From Carnobacterium sp. (GTDB lineage Bacteria; Bacillota; Bacilli; Lactobacillales; Carnobacteriaceae), in contig JAGQHW010000008.1 of assembly GCA_020431645.1 (NCBI GenBank), positions 1 through 40,914 of the forward strand: 40,914 nt of DNA, read 5' to 3'. The notes below the pieces were generated by a model that made no database searches, was not told the origin of the DNA, and worked only from the letters and a program-made list of their open reading frames with translations. A program made the position numbers and the translations under genes. Position 1 is the stretch's first letter, and each line of letters opens with the position of its first letter. This document shows, in pieces, positions 17,065 to 25,768 of this stretch.

Positions 17065-20000
17065 ATGATTTTACTTGAAAAATTATTAGAATTCGGATTA
17101 GGTGAAGTATCTTCAACTTTAAAGAATAAAACTAAAGAACATTCAATAATGAAAAAGTTAACAGCAATAACAGGAACTTTTAATGAGGAGTTTAATGATA
17201 CTGAAATTGATACGAACACTTTTGAAAGCTTTATTACTGAAAGTCCGCTCATTTCTAGTTATTTTACAAAGATGTTTTTAGAAGGAAATATAATGGACAA
17301 TGAATATTTAGATAAAATAGTGCAGGATATTATTAATAAAATTAATGCTAAAAAGGCTTCTCAAGGTGTTTCGCCTTTCACAGATGAAAATTTGATAAGG
17401 GACTATTTTATGAGCTTAACAAATCGTTTGATAGAAGAAAGAACTCACATACTAGGGATTGAGAATCAATTGTTAAGTGCTCAAATAATTGAAAAAGTTG
17501 TAACCGCGATTAATTCAGTACTAGAAGAACAATTGATAAAACCTTCGAATGAAAACTTTAAGTTCACAAGCCAACTATTATATAATCAAAACCAGAACTC
17601 TATAATCAGTTTAGGTGAAAGGTATTCGCCAGAAATTAATATCGAAACTATGGGTAGCTTTCCTTTTGAAACTTTGTTTCAAACAACTATTTTTTATAAT
17701 GAATTGTTCCAACTCTATAACGACATAGTAGTGAATTATAATTATTTTGCCAGTGCACATGAAGATGATAGGTATATTGAAGTAGAATTAATTAACCATG
17801 ACCAACTACTTGTCAATGACATTATAAGTAGCGTAAAAAAAATAGAAGAGTCGACAGACAAGACATATGATGAAATTAAAACCTTAGGAGATATACAAAA
17901 ACACCATTTTTATGAATTTAAACGTAGCTTAAGCGAATTTTATGATTTTATAGCAATATCGAAAATAAAACTGTATGACGAGCCTTATTTAATTATAACT
18001 GGGGAGGCAGCGATTGGAAAATCACATTTATTGGCAGATAATGTTGAAAAGATGCAACGAGAAGGGTATCCTATAATATTTCTTTTAGGTCAACAATTTC
18101 TCACAACAAAAGATCCGCTACAACAAATCGTCGAAAGATTTGGTTATAGTATTTCTGTAGAAGAATTTTTATATCAGTTCAATAATTTTTCAGAAATACA
18201 AAGGAAAAGAGCTTGTATAATAATAGATGCTTTAAATGAAACAGACTCGAACAGTTTCTGGAAAAATCAACTGCAATCATTTACTAGCAAAATTGCCCAA
18301 TATCCTAATATCGGAATTATCTTTTCTATTAGATCAACATACATTTCAAACATACTTCCTCAAAATTTTGTAGAAGAAAACAAGTTTAATATATATCATC
18401 ACAATGGTATTACTAATGCAGAGGATCAGGAAATTGAAAAAATTGAAAATCAATACTCTTTAAAACGGGGTGAACTATTAAAAATATATCCCGAATTCTC
18501 TAATCCACTATTTTTAAAAATTGCAGCATTATCCTCTTCGTTAAATGGTTCTCTTGAGCATGAGATAACCTGGGAAAAATTGATATCACAGTATATTAAA
18601 AAAACTGAAAAAGACATTTCTAGTGAACAACGATTGAGCTATAAAGGAAAATACTTAGCTTTAGTTTTGCAAGTAATCTCTCGAGATATGTTTGAGAATA
18701 ACAGTAACTTTCTAAACTATAGAGACATTAAAAGAAAAATTGCAAAAGAGTTAGAATATGATATGGATACAGGTAAACAGTATATAGATGAACTAGTACG
18801 TGAAAATATACTTAGTAAATTTTCCAATTTTGAAGGCGAAGAAAAAATTCATTTTACTTATGAAAAAATTCATGACTTTTTGATTGCAGATATGATTCTG
18901 AAGGATTTCAAGGATGATAAATCCCAATTAGTTGATCTAATAAATAATACTTTGCTCCCTAATAGAGATTACGGAGTAATTGAAATATTGTTTTTTATGA
19001 TTCCTAACAAATATGATATGGAAATTACTGATTTAATATCTCCAGTAGAAAAAGAATATAATCTCCACAGAGCTTTTATAGGAAGTATTTCGTGGAGAAA
19101 GTATACATTAAAAAGTGAGTCTATTTCTCAAATTTTGAAAGAAATACTAAGAAATGATTATTTAGCGAGTGAGTTTTTCGACAGACAATTTTTACTTGCT
19201 GTGGATCCTTCGAGCCCCTTTAATTCAGCATGGCTATCTAAATGGCTGATAAATCTGAGCAATGATTTATTAGATTATCTTTGGACAGCTCGGATTTCCA
19301 AAAGCTACTCATCTTTTTCAATGCAATTCATAAAACGGATAAAACGTAACTACGCTTCTATGAATGAAGTTCAATTGGAGTTAGCATTGAATCAATTGAT
19401 CTGGTTGTTATCATCAGTTAATAGAAACATCAGAGATAGATCAACTAAATTAATTTCTTTAATACTCGTAAAGCAGCCGGAAATTACCATTTCAATATTA
19501 AATAAATTCTCAAAAGTAACAGATTATTATATTCTTGAAAGATTGTATGCTGCAGTCTTTGGTGCAATTGTTAAATTAGAAGATAATAGCTTAATTGAAA
19601 AAATCTCATTTATTGTATATAAAGAAATATTTGAGCAGGAGGAAGTTGTTCCCCACATACTGTTAAGAGATTATGCAAGACAGATTATAGAGTTTGCAAT
19701 CAGTAAGAATTTGTGTGAATCAATAACTCAAGAGAAAATAAAACCTCCTTATAACTCACCTTGGTATGAATTCACTTTTTCTAATGATGATGTTGATAAA
19801 TTAGAAAAGTATTACGAAACAGTAAATAAGGATAATAGTTATGCAGTTTATAGAATAAAAAGTTCAATGATTACTGAATATGGTCGTGGTACGGGCGCAT
19901 ATGGGGACTTTGGAAGATATACATTCGGATCAATAGTATCAGATTGGGAAAATCAATTTGATGACCAGGATTTAAGTAATATTGCTTTCAAAAGAATTTT

Positions 20001-21165
20001 TGAACTAGGGTATAACCCTCAGTTACATTCGCGTTTTGATCAAGACGAAGTATCAGGATATGACAGGCATAATCATCGAATTGAAAGAATTGGAAAAAAA
20101 TATCAATGGATTGCACTGTATGAATTACTAGCTAGACTAGCTGATAATTTTCCAATCTATAAAGAGAAAATTATCTACGATGATGAATACGAAGAGTTCA
20201 GAAGAAAAAGAGGGAGGAATTTATTTTTTCTAATAGATAATGGGAGCCGAAATGACGAAGAGGGAATAACTCAAAAAAACGAGGATTTAATTGTTAAGCC
20301 ACTTAAAGCGGAGGATCATATTTTAGAAACTAAAAGGGAAAATATCAGATACTTTCAAGGAGCATACGAAAGTTATTTACGTACAATTGATCCTACATAT
20401 CTATTTGAGATACCTTCAACTAATGGGAGATTGATGTCTTACTCGTATGAAACTAGTTTAAATAATGATAGGTTATTTAGCAGCCACAAACAATTTATAG
20501 AAAATAACTTTGAAGGAAAAGACTATACGAACTTACGCGTAAGTTATTCAAATAAAACAGTAAGAAACAACAACAAGTTTTCTAGTGATCTTTCTGCAGT
20601 AGCCTTCTTTTGTAAAACTAGAGATATAGATAATATAATTGAAATCAATACAAAAAATTATGGACAAGGAGTTTCTGCCCCTGATAGTACCAATATTTTC
20701 ATGCATGAGCTTTTTTGGTCTCCAGCTTATAGATTTTTTGAAGAGCAAATCTACGATTATAGTGATAAATGTGATTTAAGTGAGAATGCTATTTTTGAGT
20801 ATTTTTGGGAAAGCAACCAAGACTATTCAATTAATGCTCCTATTCGAATATGTAATCCTTCGAAAAAATTAGTGGAATATTTCCACCTAACTTCAGTAAA
20901 CGAAGGTATCTGGAAAGATGAGATGGGAAATGTCGTAGCATTTGATGGTATAGTATATGGTTATGAGAGCAGTCTATGGTTTGAAACAGAAAAACTAATA
21001 GAATATTTAAAAGAAACAGAACAAGTAGTACTATGGAGATCATGGGGACAAGAAATAGAAAACCACGATTTTATTGAAAAATGGTTTTTAATTGAGAAAG
21101 ATGGCAACAGTTATAGAACTCACATTTCAAATATTGAAACTGGTGACTATAAAAATGTATATTAA
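17065..21165 (+). CDS. Large STAND/NACHT-like P-loop NTPase, candidate antiphage protein (1366 aa)
   Basis: A 1366-residue protein with a central ATPase. Walker A is GEAAIGKSHLL (Gly313, Lys319, Ser320). Walker B is IIIDALNETD (Asp388 to Glu392); the IDALNE form is characteristic of Avs and related bacterial STAND/NACHT proteins. A winged-helix region ending FTYEKIHDFLIADMIL follows. The N-terminal 300 residues are helical, beginning ILLEKLLEFGLGEVSSTLKN, like the NACHT N-terminal helical domains, with no recognisable nuclease. The C-terminal 700 residues are a large unrecognised region, presumably the sensor. I start at the ATG at 17065 (AGAGGAGG 8 bases upstream), not the TTG at 17059. The single-gene layout fits STAND systems that sense a phage protein and kill the cell. 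The effector activity is unknown. Confidence 0.8.
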   Translation: MILLEKLLEFGLGEVSSTLKNKTKEHSIMKKLTAITGTFNEEFNDTEIDTNTFESFITESPLISSYFTKMFLEGNIMDNEYLDKIVQDIINKINAKKASQGVSPFTDENLIRDYFMSLTNRLIEERTHILGIENQLLSAQIIEKVVTAINSVLEEQLIKPSNENFKFTSQLLYNQNQNSIISLGERYSPEINIETMGSFPFETLFQTTIFYNELFQLYNDIVVNYNYFASAHEDDRYIEVELINHDQLLVNDIISSVKKIEESTDKTYDEIKTLGDIQKHHFYEFKRSLSEFYDFIAISKIKLYDEPYLIITGEAAIGKSHLLADNVEKMQREGYPIIFLLGQQFLTTKDPLQQIVERFGYSISVEEFLYQFNNFSEIQRKRACIIIDALNETDSNSFWKNQLQSFTSKIAQYPNIGIIFSIRSTYISNILPQNFVEENKFNIYHHNGITNAEDQEIEKIENQYSLKRGELLKIYPEFSNPLFLKIAALSSSLNGSLEHEITWEKLISQYIKKTEKDISSEQRLSYKGKYLALVLQVISRDMFENNSNFLNYRDIKRKIAKELEYDMDTGKQYIDELVRENILSKFSNFEGEEKIHFTYEKIHDFLIADMILKDFKDDKSQLVDLINNTLLPNRDYGVIEILFFMIPNKYDMEITDLISPVEKEYNLHRAFIGSISWRKYTLKSESISQILKEILRNDYLASEFFDRQFLLAVDPSSPFNSAWLSKWLINLSNDLLDYLWTARISKSYSSFSMQFIKRIKRNYASMNEVQLELALNQLIWLLSSVNRNIRDRSTKLISLILVKQPEITISILNKFSKVTDYYILERLYAAVFGAIVKLEDNSLIEKISFIVYKEIFEQEEVVPHILLRDYARQIIEFAISKNLCESITQEKIKPPYNSPWYEFTFSNDDVDKLEKYYETVNKDNSYAVYRIKSSMITEYGRGTGAYGDFGRYTFGSIVSDWENQFDDQDLSNIAFKRIFELGYNPQLHSRFDQDEVSGYDRHNHRIERIGKKYQWIALYELLARLADNFPIYKEKIIYDDEYEEFRRKRGRNLFFLIDNGSRNDEEGITQKNEDLIVKPLKAEDHILETKRENIRYFQGAYESYLRTIDPTYLFEIPSTNGRLMSYSYETSLNNDRLFSSHKQFIENNFEGKDYTNLRVSYSNKTVRNNNKFSSDLSAVAFFCKTRDIDNIIEINTKNYGQGVSAPDSTNIFMHELFWSPAYRFFEEQIYDYSDKCDLSENAIFEYFWESNQDYSINAPIRICNPSKKLVEYFHLTSVNEGIWKDEMGNVVAFDGIVYGYESSLWFETEKLIEYLKETEQVVLWRSWGQEIENHDFIEKWFLIEKDGNSYRTHISNIETGDYKNVY

Positions 21166-21363
21166 TTTTTATGAATGGAATAAATTGCTGTATTAGGTAA
21201 TTAAGTATTAATGCTGAAATCAATAGTTTGAAATTAAAATATTACTATTTTTTTAATTTCTTATACAAACATTCTAAAATGTAAATTTATAGTATATACA
21301 CTTCCTATCGGTGCCCTCTATCTGTGAGAAAGAGTATTGGAAGATTTAAAAGGAGGGGACACA

Positions 21364-22380
21364 ATGATAAAAAGAACATGGTTATTACTGATAGCAAGTA
21401 GTTTCTTGCTAATTAGTGCCTGTACGCCAACAGGAGAAGCAACAGAAGAGGTAATTGAATCTGAATCGATCGAAACGATTGTTGAAACAGAATCAAAAGA
21501 AGAAGAATCGTCTAGTCCAGAATCTGAAGCCAGTGAAGAATCTGAATCAAAATCGGCTGTTTCTTCAGAGAGTGCCGCAAGTACAGAATCTGAACCAATT
21601 GAAGAAAAGCAAGCGTCTGTATCTCATGATGGTTACACGTTAATTGAAGTGGACGGTGGAGATTTATCTGGCTATCGTCAAGCGAACGTGGTCGTGGATA
21701 TTGGTTTTGGCGATAGAGAATATTGGGCGTTCACGAATGAATACGGTCAATTAGTTCGTGTAGTCGCAAAAGAAATTATTGTACAAGATGACTCCACTGA
21801 ACCTGTCAACTCAAACGGACGCTACTACGGTGATGAAGCCAAGGTTCCAGGGACAGAAGACTCTAATCTGGATGAAGGGCATATTATTGCTGATTCTTTA
21901 GGTGGTGTGGCCAATGCCTATAATATTACTCCACAAGACAGTGTATTGAACCGTCATGGGGATCAAGCTTATATGGAACGAACGATTCAACAAGCAGGTG
22001 GCGCAACCAATTTCGAAGCGATTATTACTTATCCTAATACAACTACTCAAATTCCAAGTCGTTATAAATATACTTATACGGTTAACGGCAACCAAGTAGT
22101 GGACGAATTCGATAATATTAACCCAGATGAATACAATGAACAACAAGGTTTAACGGGAGGAAGTAGTGAATCTTCATCTTCTAGTGAATCCTCAGCACCA
22201 GAATCTGCTGCACCAACTACTCCTGCTGGAGGAGATCTGTCATCTGTAGATACGAATGGAAATGGGAATGTAACTATTAAAGAAGCAAAAGCTGCTGGCT
22301 ATCCTATGCCTATTACAAGCGATCATTGGCTGTATCAATATATGGATGATAGAGATAATGACGGTATGGTTGGAGAATAA
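21364..22380 (+). CDS. Secreted lipoprotein DNA/RNA non-specific endonuclease with calcium-binding tail
   Basis: The ATG at 21364 follows AAAAGGAGGGG. A signal peptide ends in lipobox ISAC (Cys20), followed by a long Ser/Glu linker (about 25-90) reaching through the wall. The nuclease core has DEGHIIADSLGG (Asp170, His173), the variant of the DRGH catalytic motif of the EndA/NUC1 superfamily, then NITPQ. After a Ser-rich linker the C-terminus (about 295-338) has DTNGNGNVTIKEAKAAGY and MDDRDNDGMVGE, EF-hand/Excalibur-like calcium loops as in Bacillus YokF. It should sit on the outer membrane face and cut extracellular nucleic acid. Position inside a defence island suggests degradation of incoming DNA, though nutrient scavenging is equally possible. 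Confidence 0.85.
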   Translation: MIKRTWLLLIASSFLLISACTPTGEATEEVIESESIETIVETESKEEESSSPESEASEESESKSAVSSESAASTESEPIEEKQASVSHDGYTLIEVDGGDLSGYRQANVVVDIGFGDREYWAFTNEYGQLVRVVAKEIIVQDDSTEPVNSNGRYYGDEAKVPGTEDSNLDEGHIIADSLGGVANAYNITPQDSVLNRHGDQAYMERTIQQAGGATNFEAIITYPNTTTQIPSRYKYTYTVNGNQVVDEFDNINPDEYNEQQGLTGGSSESSSSSESSAPESAAPTTPAGGDLSSVDTNGNGNVTIKEAKAAGYPMPITSDHWLYQYMDDRDNDGMVGE

Positions 22381-22386
22381 ATCTAA

Positions 22387-22434
22387 TTAACGATAAAAAA
22401 GACTAGATTAATTTCTAGTCTTTTTTATCGTTAA
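22387..22434 (+). terminator. Terminator after the nuclease gene
   Basis: A perfect 21-bp stem (arms 22387-22407 and 22414-22434, containing AAAAAAGACTAGA and its complement) has a 6-base loop and internal T6. It is symmetric, hence probably bidirectional. Confidence 0.9.
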
Positions 22435-22449
22435 ATAAATATCGCTTTT

Positions 22450-22492
22450 ACTTAAAAATAGTATTGACTATACTATTTTTAAGTGTTAGCAT
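22450..22492 (+). promoter_or_regulatory. Promoter within a 14-bp palindrome before the pseudo-methylase gene
   Basis: ACTTAAAAATAGTA (22450-22463) and TACTATTTTTAAGT (22471-22484) are perfect inverted repeats around TTGACTA. That loop holds a -35 element TTGACT (22464-22469); TAGCAT, 17 bases on, is a weak -10. The layout suggests a tightly controlled promoter, or alternatively a structured leader. Confidence 0.55.
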
Positions 22493-22542
22493 TACTTTAT
22501 TGAAAGAAAACGAAACAAAAATACGAAATGAGGAAATTAATT

Positions 22543-24384
22543 ATGGATAAACAATTATGGAATATATCTGACAAATTACGCGGAAGCATAGCTCAAAGAG
22601 AGCACATCACCTTAGTTACTTCAATAACATTAGTCCAGTACCATGACGAGACAAAATTACAGTCACTATTACAATCTCTGGATTTTAGTAAGGAAAAATT
22701 TAAACAAGAGGTAACAATTGCAGCAAAAGAGTTAGATGTTAGGATTGCTGGAGTATTAGAAAGACTAGATTTAATTTTAGAAAAATTGGAAATGAAAGTA
22801 CTTCAAGAACTTCTATTTAATACTTTGGAATATTTTAAAACTTCCACTTCACAAGATTTCTTTGAAACATTTATTAAAATTTCTGAAATTAATTCAGGCA
22901 AAAGTGGCGGGGAGAACAGCACTCCAGATAGTGTAAATAAATTAGCTTTAAAATTGTTAAATGTTTCTCAAGAAGAATCATTTTTAGATCCTTCTTGTGG
23001 CTATGGGAGTGCCATAGTAACTCTTTTAAAAAGTAATCCTTCTCAAAAAATAGTTGGACAAGAAATTAATTTATTAGTAAGTGAAATTACAACAGTTAGA
23101 ACTTTATTATCTGGGGCTACTAATACTACTATCGAGACCGGAGATGTTTTGAGGGAACCAAAGTATATTAATAATGGTAAACTTGAAAGATTTGATACCA
23201 TTTATACTACTGCACCTATGGGAATGAAACTGGCATCGACTGAAATTTTTAAAGAGGACGCTTATAATCGTTTTCTTTACGGGGTTCCCCCTAAATCAAC
23301 TGCTGATTGGGGATTTATTAGTAACGGAATTAGCTCCTTGGTCGATAATGGTAGAGCTGTTTTTTTAACTAATGCGGGTGCTTTATTCAGAGGAGGAGCA
23401 GAGAAAAAAATTAGACAACGAATTTTAGATCTTGACTTGGTAGACGCGGTTATATCATTAGCTCCTGGATTGTTGTCTACTACTGCCATTCCGACAGTAC
23501 TATTAATTATTAATAAAAAGAAACCCCAGACCCGGAAAAATAAAGTATTAATGATTAATGCGGAAGAAATAGTAAGTAAAGACAAGCAGAATTTCTTATC
23601 TGAGGATAATATTCAGTTTATTTATGACTTATACACTAATAATCAAGAAGTGGACCAAGTTAGTAAATTTGTTGATCTAAAAGATATTGAAGATAGTAAC
23701 TTAATAGCTTCAAAATATGTAATCAATAACGAGATAAATTTAGGTGATTTAGGGAGAGTACGCTTAAATTTTAAAAAGATCAATGAATTAAATACCGTAG
23801 AATTAGGTAAAATTAGTGAAATAAAAAGAGGGTTCAATCTTACAAGTAAAGATGAGTCAGAAGATGGAATGTATCGTGTTGTAAAAATATCTGATGTTCA
23901 AGAGGGAAAGATTGATTTTGAACATCTAGCTAGATGTAATGTAAAGAAGAATACCAAAATCGAAAATTTTTTAGTAAAGAAAGACGATATTCTTATTTCT
24001 ACCCGTGGAATGGCCACAAAGATAGCTGTTGTTTCTGAAGAGGTAGAAGATGTAATTTTATCACAAAACTTTAACTATATTCGGCTTAATGATGCGTTTG
24101 ATCCTACATGGATAAAAATGTTCTTAGAAAGTCCTATAGGACGATTTCAGTTAGAATTAAACGCTGCAGGTTCTGTGGTCAAACTAATACAAACAGCTGA
24201 TATTAAAGAATTGAAAATTCCAGTAAAATCATTAGAGAAACAAAAAGAAATTATATCCTTTTATAAAAAAGAAACGAAAAAGATTCAAAATGAAATAGAA
24301 AAGTTACAAATACAACTAAAAAATGAAAAGTTGAAGGTGTTTAACTCTATGGGAATAGAAGAAACTTTTGAAATCCTAGACTAG
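22543..24384 (+). CDS. Type I methylase-like protein fused to a target-recognition domain, catalytic motif degenerate
   Basis: The ATG at 22543 has GAGG upstream. The 613-residue protein has an HsdM-like N-terminus (LWNISDKLRGSIAQREH), then an N6-adenine methylase domain with the SAM motif FLDPSCGYGS intact (Asp149). Where (N/D)PP(Y/F) is required it reads TTAPMG (residues 222-227), losing both Asn and the aromatic; EFFTP before motif I is also changed to ENSTP. From about residue 415 it has an HsdS-type recognition domain (KISEIKRGFNLTSKDE..., then a coiled coil KIQNEIEKLQIQLKNEKLK). It should bind DNA and perhaps SAM but is unlikely to methylate. Two small genes follow closely, so it probably works with them rather than with the complete hsdMSR downstream. 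Confidence 0.8.
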   Translation: MDKQLWNISDKLRGSIAQREHITLVTSITLVQYHDETKLQSLLQSLDFSKEKFKQEVTIAAKELDVRIAGVLERLDLILEKLEMKVLQELLFNTLEYFKTSTSQDFFETFIKISEINSGKSGGENSTPDSVNKLALKLLNVSQEESFLDPSCGYGSAIVTLLKSNPSQKIVGQEINLLVSEITTVRTLLSGATNTTIETGDVLREPKYINNGKLERFDTIYTTAPMGMKLASTEIFKEDAYNRFLYGVPPKSTADWGFISNGISSLVDNGRAVFLTNAGALFRGGAEKKIRQRILDLDLVDAVISLAPGLLSTTAIPTVLLIINKKKPQTRKNKVLMINAEEIVSKDKQNFLSEDNIQFIYDLYTNNQEVDQVSKFVDLKDIEDSNLIASKYVINNEINLGDLGRVRLNFKKINELNTVELGKISEIKRGFNLTSKDESEDGMYRVVKISDVQEGKIDFEHLARCNVKKNTKIENFLVKKDDILISTRGMATKIAVVSEEVEDVILSQNFNYIRLNDAFDPTWIKMFLESPIGRFQLELNAAGSVVKLIQTADIKELKIPVKSLEKQKEIISFYKKETKKIQNEIEKLQIQLKNEKLKVFNSMGIEETFEILD

Positions 24385-24408
24385 AAGAATAAAAAGGAGG
24401 ACGAGATT

Positions 24409-24690
24409 ATGTTAGAACAGAGTTATTGGAAAGTGGTGTTGCGTTATGGTCATGTAGGAAAGAGGGGAGAGGTTTACGTGGCGAGATATTTAGCGTTCAA
24501 TGAAGAGGTGTCATTACTAGGCGTATGTGAGTGTGCAAAAGAAATGCTGGATGTAAAACATTCAAAACAAGTAAGCTTTGCTAAAAAGATTGATTACACA
24601 GAGTACCTAACTGGAAAAGAATCAGAGAAAGAAAATTTCTATTTGCAGAAATTAAAGACTTTCAATCAAATTTATGAAGATGTAGCATAA
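24409..24690 (+). CDS. Small protein of the pseudo-methylase cassette (93 aa)
   Basis: An ideal AAAAGGAGG ribosome site precedes the ATG 24 bases after the upstream stop. The N-terminal half is beta-like (YWKVVLRYGHVGKRGEVYVA then RYLAFNEEVSLLGV) and the C-terminal half helical and charged. I do not recognise the family and see no membrane segment or catalytic motif. Tight spacing to both neighbours (24 and 18 bases) argues for one operon and a shared task. Confidence 0.7.
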   Translation: MLEQSYWKVVLRYGHVGKRGEVYVARYLAFNEEVSLLGVCECAKEMLDVKHSKQVSFAKKIDYTEYLTGKESEKENFYLQKLKTFNQIYEDVA

Positions 24691-24708
24691 TAAAAAAGGA
24701 GGTATTAT

Positions 24709-25440
24709 ATGTTAAATATGAGGAAAATAAGTATTTTTCTACCTGATTCTTATAGAGAAGAATATATAGCTTTATATATAAAGTTAATTGAAAATTATAA
24801 AAAAATATCTACTCAGATTTTTTCTTCAGTAGATAAAACAACTGAAGAGTACAGCAAGATGCTAGAAAAAAAGGCTAATACTAACTATGACTTTGAGCTT
24901 GTAGATCCTGGAGATGTATTAGAAAGTATTTACCATAAAACAATTGAATTTTACGAAATGGAAAAGTTAATGGAGTATAATTTTAAATTAAGTTCTCTTG
25001 CCTCAGCATATCAAATGCTAGAGCAACAATTGAGAAAATTCGTCTATGAAGAAATTGATCATGATTTTAATAGACTTCAAACAAATAATTTTCATGATTT
25101 TGGAACTGATATGAAGAAAATTAAACAACTTTATAAATTTGTTGGTTATGATTTATCCTCAAACACACATTGGACTGATATTAAAGATTTATATGATATC
25201 GTTAATACTTTCAAGCATGGTATTGGACGCTCGTCGCAAAGACTTTATGAAAAGAATCCTGGTTTATTTTTGAAGTCAGAATTTAGTGGCGAAAGTTTAA
25301 TTAACCAAGAACTAACATCAAATGCAGCAATAATTTTAGATATAAGTCATTTAGATGTGGAATACTATATAAATACAATAATTAATTTTTGGAAAGAATT
25401 TCCTGAGGAGACAAGTGCTGAACATCCATTTACGGGCTAA
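24709..25440 (+). CDS. HEPN-like helical protein of the pseudo-methylase cassette (243 aa)
   Basis: The ATG at 24709 follows AAAAAGGAGG. The protein is nearly all helical; residues 85-180 contain LASAYQMLEQQLRKFVYEEI and DLYDIVNTFKHGIGRSS. The N-x-x-K-H-G motif (Asn166, Lys169, His170) is the form found in several HEPN-fold families, although the usual Arg is not in place. HEPN proteins often serve as RNase effectors. As third gene after a DNA-binding pseudo-methylase it is the best effector candidate of the cassette. This is an inference from motif and position. Confidence 0.6.
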   Translation: MLNMRKISIFLPDSYREEYIALYIKLIENYKKISTQIFSSVDKTTEEYSKMLEKKANTNYDFELVDPGDVLESIYHKTIEFYEMEKLMEYNFKLSSLASAYQMLEQQLRKFVYEEIDHDFNRLQTNNFHDFGTDMKKIKQLYKFVGYDLSSNTHWTDIKDLYDIVNTFKHGIGRSSQRLYEKNPGLFLKSEFSGESLINQELTSNAAIILDISHLDVEYYINTIINFWKEFPEETSAEHPFTG

Positions 25441-25512
25441 AAGGTTCTAGGTGGTAAGTTAGAATAATGTTAAACTAACAGTAGTACTATCTCTATTTGT
25501 ACAAAAGAGAAA

Positions 25513-25720
25513 ATGGATGACTATATAATATAGCAAAATATATTCAACAACAAATAGAATCTCATTTATGGGGATCGGCTAATATATTACGTGGTTCTAT
25601 CGATACAAGTGATTACAAAAGCTATATTTTGGGCTTATTATTTTTAAAATGAATTAACAATGTAATAGATTTTTCTTATATAAAGCATTGTCTGGTTGGA
25701 ATTAGATAGAAAAGGCAAAA
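25513..25720 (+). pseudogene. Remnant of a second hsdM gene (N-terminal piece)
   Basis: From about 25530 the frame reads AKYIQQQIESHLWGSANILR and GSIDTSDYKSYILGLLFLK, the unmistakable start of a type I methylase, then a TGA where these proteins continue YIN. Further codons (INNVIDFSY) remain readable. The ATG at 25513 is out of frame by an indel. Only about 60 codons are left. It marks where an earlier type I system was replaced or lost. Confidence 0.75.
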
Positions 25721-25768
25721 TTTGCTCAGAGTTTCCGAGTGGCTATTATTATAATTGGAGGTATTTAA

